Below are positions 60,324 to 64,000 of a stretch of 64,000 bases of DNA, one piece after another. The stretch lies in NCBI GenBank assembly GCA_964641965.1, contig CAZXLD010000001.1, positions 124,001 through 188,000 on the forward strand. Direction: 5' to 3'. The DNA comes from JAJDFU01 sp964641965 (lineage in GTDB: Bacteria; Bacteroidota; Bacteroidia; Chitinophagales; Saprospiraceae). The position numbers and the translations under genes are program-made. Under the pieces are notes generated by a model. The model was not told the origin of the DNA and did no database searches. It saw only the letters and a list, made by a program, of their open reading frames with translations. The first letter of the stretch is position 1. Each line of letters starts with the position of its first letter.

Positions 60324-62322
60324 ATTGCTCATCAATCCAAATCCGGATTTCCACCCTGCGTTTTTTCACCTCGCTCGTTTTTTCTCGGAATTCCCCTACG
60401 CCTTTCATTTTTATGAAACTGACTTCCAGTTGGTGATCTCGCATATAATCGCCCACCTGATTGGCGCGATCTTCACTCAGTTTTTTGTTGTAAGAAACGG
60501 AACCCTGAGTGTCGGTATACCCATAAATATCCAGGCGTAGAATTTTACCGGAAGGAAGGCCTTCCATGAATTGGTTAAGCCGATCTTTTTGTTCGGTTCC
60601 CAGTTGGCTGGAGTTGAAGTCGAAATAGACATTGTGCTGAAATTCCCTCCCCTGTGTTGGAGCAAAAGCAGTAGCTATGTCGTTGACCAGCTCTTCTGTA
60701 TCGATGGTATCTTTAACTGCATCCAGATCTGCTCCCAATGGGCGGAGAGCTACGGGTATGGCAAAAGCTGTTTTATTTTCGTGTTCCGGGATTAGGAAAA
60801 AATTTTGAAAGACGGCGTATCCTCTTTTCCAGGCTCGTATATCCAGGGTCCCATCCGCAGGTACGCATAGGAAGAAATGGCCGTTCTCATCAGAGATCAC
60901 TGTTCGATCTTCTCCGATTTGGATTTTGGTGGATATCGGCTTTAGACTGACGGCATCGTATACTTTTCCTTGGACAAAAGTAATGGGTTCGCTTAATAGC
61001 GGCCCTGGCAGATCAAATTGGTAAATGTCCATGTTTCCCTCTCCCCCGGGACGATCCGAAGAAATAAAAGCAGTTTTATTATCTGCAGAAAGGAAAAACC
61101 CCAATTCGTGATGTGGGCTATTCACGGGGGCTCCCAGATTAATAGGAAGGGTCCATTGCGCATCGGGAGAAAACCAGCTGACAAAAATATCGCTTTCTCC
61201 ATAGCCAGGATGACCAGTTGAACTAAAAAAAAGCGTCTTGCCGTCGTTTGAAATAAATGGGGCTTCTTCGTCGCCTTCCGTATTGATTTGAGGGCCCATA
61301 TTCTCAGGCTGTGACCAGGTCCCATCATCGGTCAAGGTTGACCACCAGAGGTCGGCGCCGCCGTAGCCGCCTTCTCGGTAACTGGAAAAATAGAGTATGG
61401 AGCCATCACAACTGACAGCCGCTTGGCTATCCCAGCTATCTGAATTCAGAATCTCTCCCAATGGTCCAAAATCTACAATTTCTCCTTGGTGCAGGTCTGC
61501 CCGCCATAGATCACAAGTACCTAGGATATTGCTTCTACCACATGCGGTAAAATACATGTGCTGGCCATTGCGTACAAAAGTACCCATCCCCTCGTTAGAA
61601 CTGGTATTTATGCCGCCCAGGACTTGCCGACCAGCCGCCCAGTTGTCTGCTTTTCTTTGGGCTACATATAAGTCTTCATCTTGTGTGGGGTCTTTTCGGC
61701 GCGTGAAATACATCCATTCTTTATCGTTACTCAAAAAAGGGAAGTACTCGTCAGCAGGTGTATTAATGGGTTTGCCCAAGTGAGAAAGTGTTCCCCCTTG
61801 AGCCAGGAAGGTAGACTCTTTGGAAAATTTACAAGCTTCTATCCGGATTGGAAGTTCTTTCTGGTAAGCAGAATCTAAAGATGCTTCCTGTTCGCCCTGA
61901 ATACCAAATAAATAAGCCGGTAAGCTGAGTAAGCTGTCGTAGGTTAGAAAGCGTTGAAGGGCCAAGTCAAAATGAGCTGAGGTATAATGAGCAATCCCGG
62001 ACTGAAAGTACAGGGTCCTGGAGTACATGGAATCGGCTTCCAGCACAGCGTCCAATTGTCTAGCAGCTTCTTCAAATTCCTGAACCAATAACAAGCTTAA
62101 CCCAAGGCTCCTACGTGCAGAACTGAATCCGGGGCTGGTTCGTACCGCCTGGCGGAAGAAACGAATTGCCTTTTCTGTTTCACCGGCGAGCAGAGCCTGT
62201 TCGCCATTTCGGTAATTACTCACTGCGGTAGGATCGGCTTGTCCAGCTACCAGAATGGGCAACATTGCAAGGAAAGCTACCAAGAGAATTGCGGATCGTT
62301 GCCCGAGAGGAGTAGCGGCCAT
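60322..62322 (-). CDS. PorE-like TPR/beta-propeller/OmpA protein
   Basis: 666 residues from ATG 62322 (signal peptide ending ILVAGQA). Domain order: TPR-like helices (about 30-130), PD40-type beta-propeller repeats (about 170-450, e.g. TPADEYFPFLSNDKEWMYFT, GDEEAPFISNDGKTLFFSS), a carboxypeptidase-regulatory-like domain (about 460-530), and a C-terminal OmpA domain (about 560-666, NVYFDFNSSQL, GYTDTQGS, RRVEIRIW). This order matches PorE, the peptidoglycan-binding part of the type IX secretion machinery, but many paralogues exist, and this one lacks PorE's lipobox. A longer frame from 62379 is less likely. Confidence 0.88.
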   Translation of the reverse strand: MAATPLGQRSAILLVAFLAMLPILVAGQADPTAVSNYRNGEQALLAGETEKAIRFFRQAVRTSPGFSSARRSLGLSLLLVQEFEEAARQLDAVLEADSMYSRTLYFQSGIAHYTSAHFDLALQRFLTYDSLLSLPAYLFGIQGEQEASLDSAYQKELPIRIEACKFSKESTFLAQGGTLSHLGKPINTPADEYFPFLSNDKEWMYFTRRKDPTQDEDLYVAQRKADNWAAGRQVLGGINTSSNEGMGTFVRNGQHMYFTACGRSNILGTCDLWRADLHQGEIVDFGPLGEILNSDSWDSQAAVSCDGSILYFSSYREGGYGGADLWWSTLTDDGTWSQPENMGPQINTEGDEEAPFISNDGKTLFFSSTGHPGYGESDIFVSWFSPDAQWTLPINLGAPVNSPHHELGFFLSADNKTAFISSDRPGGEGNMDIYQFDLPGPLLSEPITFVQGKVYDAVSLKPISTKIQIGEDRTVISDENGHFFLCVPADGTLDIRAWKRGYAVFQNFFLIPEHENKTAFAIPVALRPLGADLDAVKDTIDTEELVNDIATAFAPTQGREFQHNVYFDFNSSQLGTEQKDRLNQFMEGLPSGKILRLDIYGYTDTQGSVSYNKKLSEDRANQVGDYMRDHQLEVSFIKMKGVGEFREKTSEVKKRRVEIRIWIDEQ

Positions 62323-62366
62323 GGGTAGAACTATTTCGATAATGAACCGGGATTCGGCTTTACAGC

Positions 62367-62374
62367 CAAAAATA
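62367..62374 (-). promoter_or_regulatory. candidate -7 box for the PorE-like gene
   Basis: Minus strand TATTTTTG matches TAnnTTTG, 44 bases before ATG 62322 and just inside the alternative longer start, which supports the shorter protein. Confidence 0.4.
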
Positions 62375-62411
62375 TTCATTTTCAGGCATTACCAGCCTGG
62401 TTCATAGGGTA

Positions 62412-64000
62412 TCATTGCTTAATCAATCGATGGGATGCTTGCCATCCGTCGCCCCTGAATTGTAAAATGTAAGTACCGGATGGGAGGCCTTCAATGGATA
62501 GCGTACTTGTAGAAGCTTGGATGTGGTCCTCACGCACTTTTTTCCCCTCGAGGTCAAACCAAGTCAGAAACACAGGAGCCTGTAACAGCTGAATCTGGAG
62601 CCATTTGGAAGCAGGGCTTGGAAAAAGGATAACTTCCTGTTGTTCAAGAGGAGTGGGGTCAAGGTCTGTGATTAATTGTTGTACCGAATTATTTGCCGAT
62701 AAAATCCACTTTTCAGGATCCCAAATGACTTCTTCTGCTTGAAAGGGAAGATCTACTGAGAAAGACTGTCCGGAAAAAGTGTGATTGAGTACAAGGATAG
62801 AATCTTGATTATCCCCGACCACCTGGATCGGAATCGGCATTTCAAAAAAAGAAACGGATGGATGAGAGGTTGCCTGGTTCACGATCAAATCCACCCCTGC
62901 TTCAGTTGGTTCCCATAAGACTTCGTAGGAGGGATATCCTTCTCCGTAGAACCAATCATTAAAAAATTCGGTCAGGTCTAATCCACTTTCCTGCTCAAAA
63001 TGTAGGACCAAATCTGTTGTACGAGCGTAGCCGTAGGCCAGGCTCGGATCAGAAAGATAATTTTGGATAGCCTGAAAAAAGGCTTCATCTCCCATTTTCC
63101 ACCGTAGCATATGCAAAAGCATTCCTCCTTTTCTGTAGGAGAGTCTGCCGTTAAAAATTCGTCGGTGGTTAGTAGTGTCATTTACCCAAACCGACCCCCC
63201 TTCTTGGGCCGTAATGGATGCAAATTCCTCGTTCAGCCAACTTTGCCATGTCCTGTTGCCGAGCCCGTTTTGGTACGTCAAGCCGACGCAATAGGAGGCA
63301 AAACCTTCATTTAGCCAAATGTCTTCCCAACTTCCACAGGTAATCTTATTGCCAAACCATTGGTGAGCCAGTTCATGAGCAAGTAAAAGGTGGGACCAGC
63401 CTCCCATTGAACTCATAGTCTGGTGTTCCATACCGCCAGGAAAACCAAATTGGGCATGGCCATATTTTTCTTTTTCAAACGGGTAATTTCCAAATAACCG
63501 ATTAAATAGCAGCACCATATCCACAATGTCAGGCGTGCGGTTGAAGGCTTCTTCAAATCGTTCTGGATACACATAGTTCAACACTTCCAAATCATTCCCA
63601 TTTTCCATCGGAACCCAGTCCGAATAGACACTATATTCGGTTACGGTTATGGAAATCAGATAATTGGTCACTGGATATCGATGTTTCCAATGATAGGTCT
63701 TTATACCCGCCTCCTCTGATTCTTTCACGAGCAGGCCAAGGGAAGCCACCCGATAAGGCGCAGGAGTTTTTACAATTATATCGACCGAATCAATCTTATC
63801 GTCCAGGCTCATTTTGCCTGGCCACCAATCGCGAGACCCGTAGGGTTCGGATAAGGTCCAGGTTATTGGAATGCCCGCATGTTGTCCAACTTCGAACGAA
63901 CCAAAACCGGTTTTAGGAGGAGCGCCCTGGTAGGTAATGGATACCGAATCCACAGCTCCAGCCATTTTAACCTCTGGAAGCTCAATGAACAGCTGGTGGT
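62412..64000 (-). CDS. M1-family aminopeptidase with T9SS sorting domain (5' end off the window)
   Basis: The frame stays open to the window edge, so the N-terminus is missing. Visible M1 features: exopeptidase motif GGMEHQTM (the Asn of GxMEN replaced by His), zinc motif HELAHQWFGNK and the third ligand Glu 18 residues on (WLNEGFASY). The C-terminus has a type A sorting domain (VILFPSPASKWLQIQLL to SHRLIKQ). It is an exported zinc aminopeptidase delivered by the type IX system. 89 bases upstream of the PorE-like gene on the same strand. Confidence 0.93.
   Translation of the reverse strand, partial: HQLFIELPEVKMAGAVDSVSITYQGAPPKTGFGSFEVGQHAGIPITWTLSEPYGSRDWWPGKMSLDDKIDSVDIIVKTPAPYRVASLGLLVKESEEAGIKTYHWKHRYPVTNYLISITVTEYSVYSDWVPMENGNDLEVLNYVYPERFEEAFNRTPDIVDMVLLFNRLFGNYPFEKEKYGHAQFGFPGGMEHQTMSSMGGWSHLLLAHELAHQWFGNKITCGSWEDIWLNEGFASYCVGLTYQNGLGNRTWQSWLNEEFASITAQEGGSVWVNDTTNHRRIFNGRLSYRKGGMLLHMLRWKMGDEAFFQAIQNYLSDPSLAYGYARTTDLVLHFEQESGLDLTEFFNDWFYGEGYPSYEVLWEPTEAGVDLIVNQATSHPSVSFFEMPIPIQVVGDNQDSILVLNHTFSGQSFSVDLPFQAEEVIWDPEKWILSANNSVQQLITDLDPTPLEQQEVILFPSPASKWLQIQLLQAPVFLTWFDLEGKKVREDHIQASTSTLSIEGLPSGTYILQFRGDGWQASHRLIKQ

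Overview
This 64 kb window is a compact chromosomal stretch from a Bacteroidota bacterium. The best guess is the Saprospiria/Lewinella-like branch, but that is inference. Support for the phylum: four proteins with type A C-terminal sorting domains of the type IX secretion system (T9SS), TonB-dependent receptor biology, a HYC_CC_PP protein, a six-gene Na+-translocating NADH:quinone reductase operon, an EF-G paralogue, and TAnnTTTG-type -7 promoter boxes with few Shine-Dalgarno sequences. I see no rRNA, tRNA, CRISPR array, insertion sequence or prophage.

Layout. 1-6.1 kb: the end of a GT39-type membrane glycosyltransferase, gap, a secreted thioredoxin-like protein, and a metal-linked operon (HYC_CC_PP protein, periplasmic HMA protein, TonB receptor). 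6.3-10.6 kb: a T9SS cargo built of about ten 30-residue repeats, a small helical protein and an EF-G paralogue lacking the catalytic His. 10.9-15.5 kb: class IV aminotransferase, an HD-phosphohydrolase/PycTM (DUF5706) fusion and a large GAF protein. 15.6-20.5 kb: methionine salvage genes mtnB-mtnD-mtnC behind an M48 protease with repeats, an SDR and a lipoprotein cytochrome c. 20.7-23.2 kb: prohibitin/SPFH, HtrA-like protease and a Lys-rich coiled coil. 23.4-28.8 kb: DUF4331 T9SS protein, TPR lipoprotein, ECF sigma factor and RskA-type anti-sigma factor. 29-34.5 kb: DUF1223, ATP-grasp, subtilase and ABC exporter. 34.7-40.3 kb: radC, rnpA, a membrane protein, a two-lobed retropepsin-like protease, aroQ and recQ. 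40.4-44.7 kb: kdsD followed by a coupled pair of extracytoplasmic proteins of unknown function. 44.9-48.6 kb: an HhH protein, a glucan phosphorylase and a lectin-like OmpA protein. 48.8-52.4 kb: cysC-cysD-cysN and pnuC. 52.5-60.3 kb: nqrABCDEF, with an unusual membrane-anchored NqrA, then a secreted coiled-coil protein. 60.3-64 kb: a PorE-like TPR/propeller/OmpA protein and an M1 aminopeptidase cut by the window edge.

How the genes work together. The clearest functional units are the Na+-NQR respiratory complex, the mtnBDC salvage branch, sulfate activation to PAPS (cysDN plus cysC), and the ECF sigma/anti-sigma/DUF4331 locus. The least explained items are the HD-PycTM fusion, the kdsD-linked pair at 41.4-44.7 kb, the HhH protein beside glgP, the 30-residue-repeat cargo and the NqrA N-terminal extension. 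Several genes (mtnB, the SDR, the ECF sigma factor, aroQ, cysC) appear to start at TTG.
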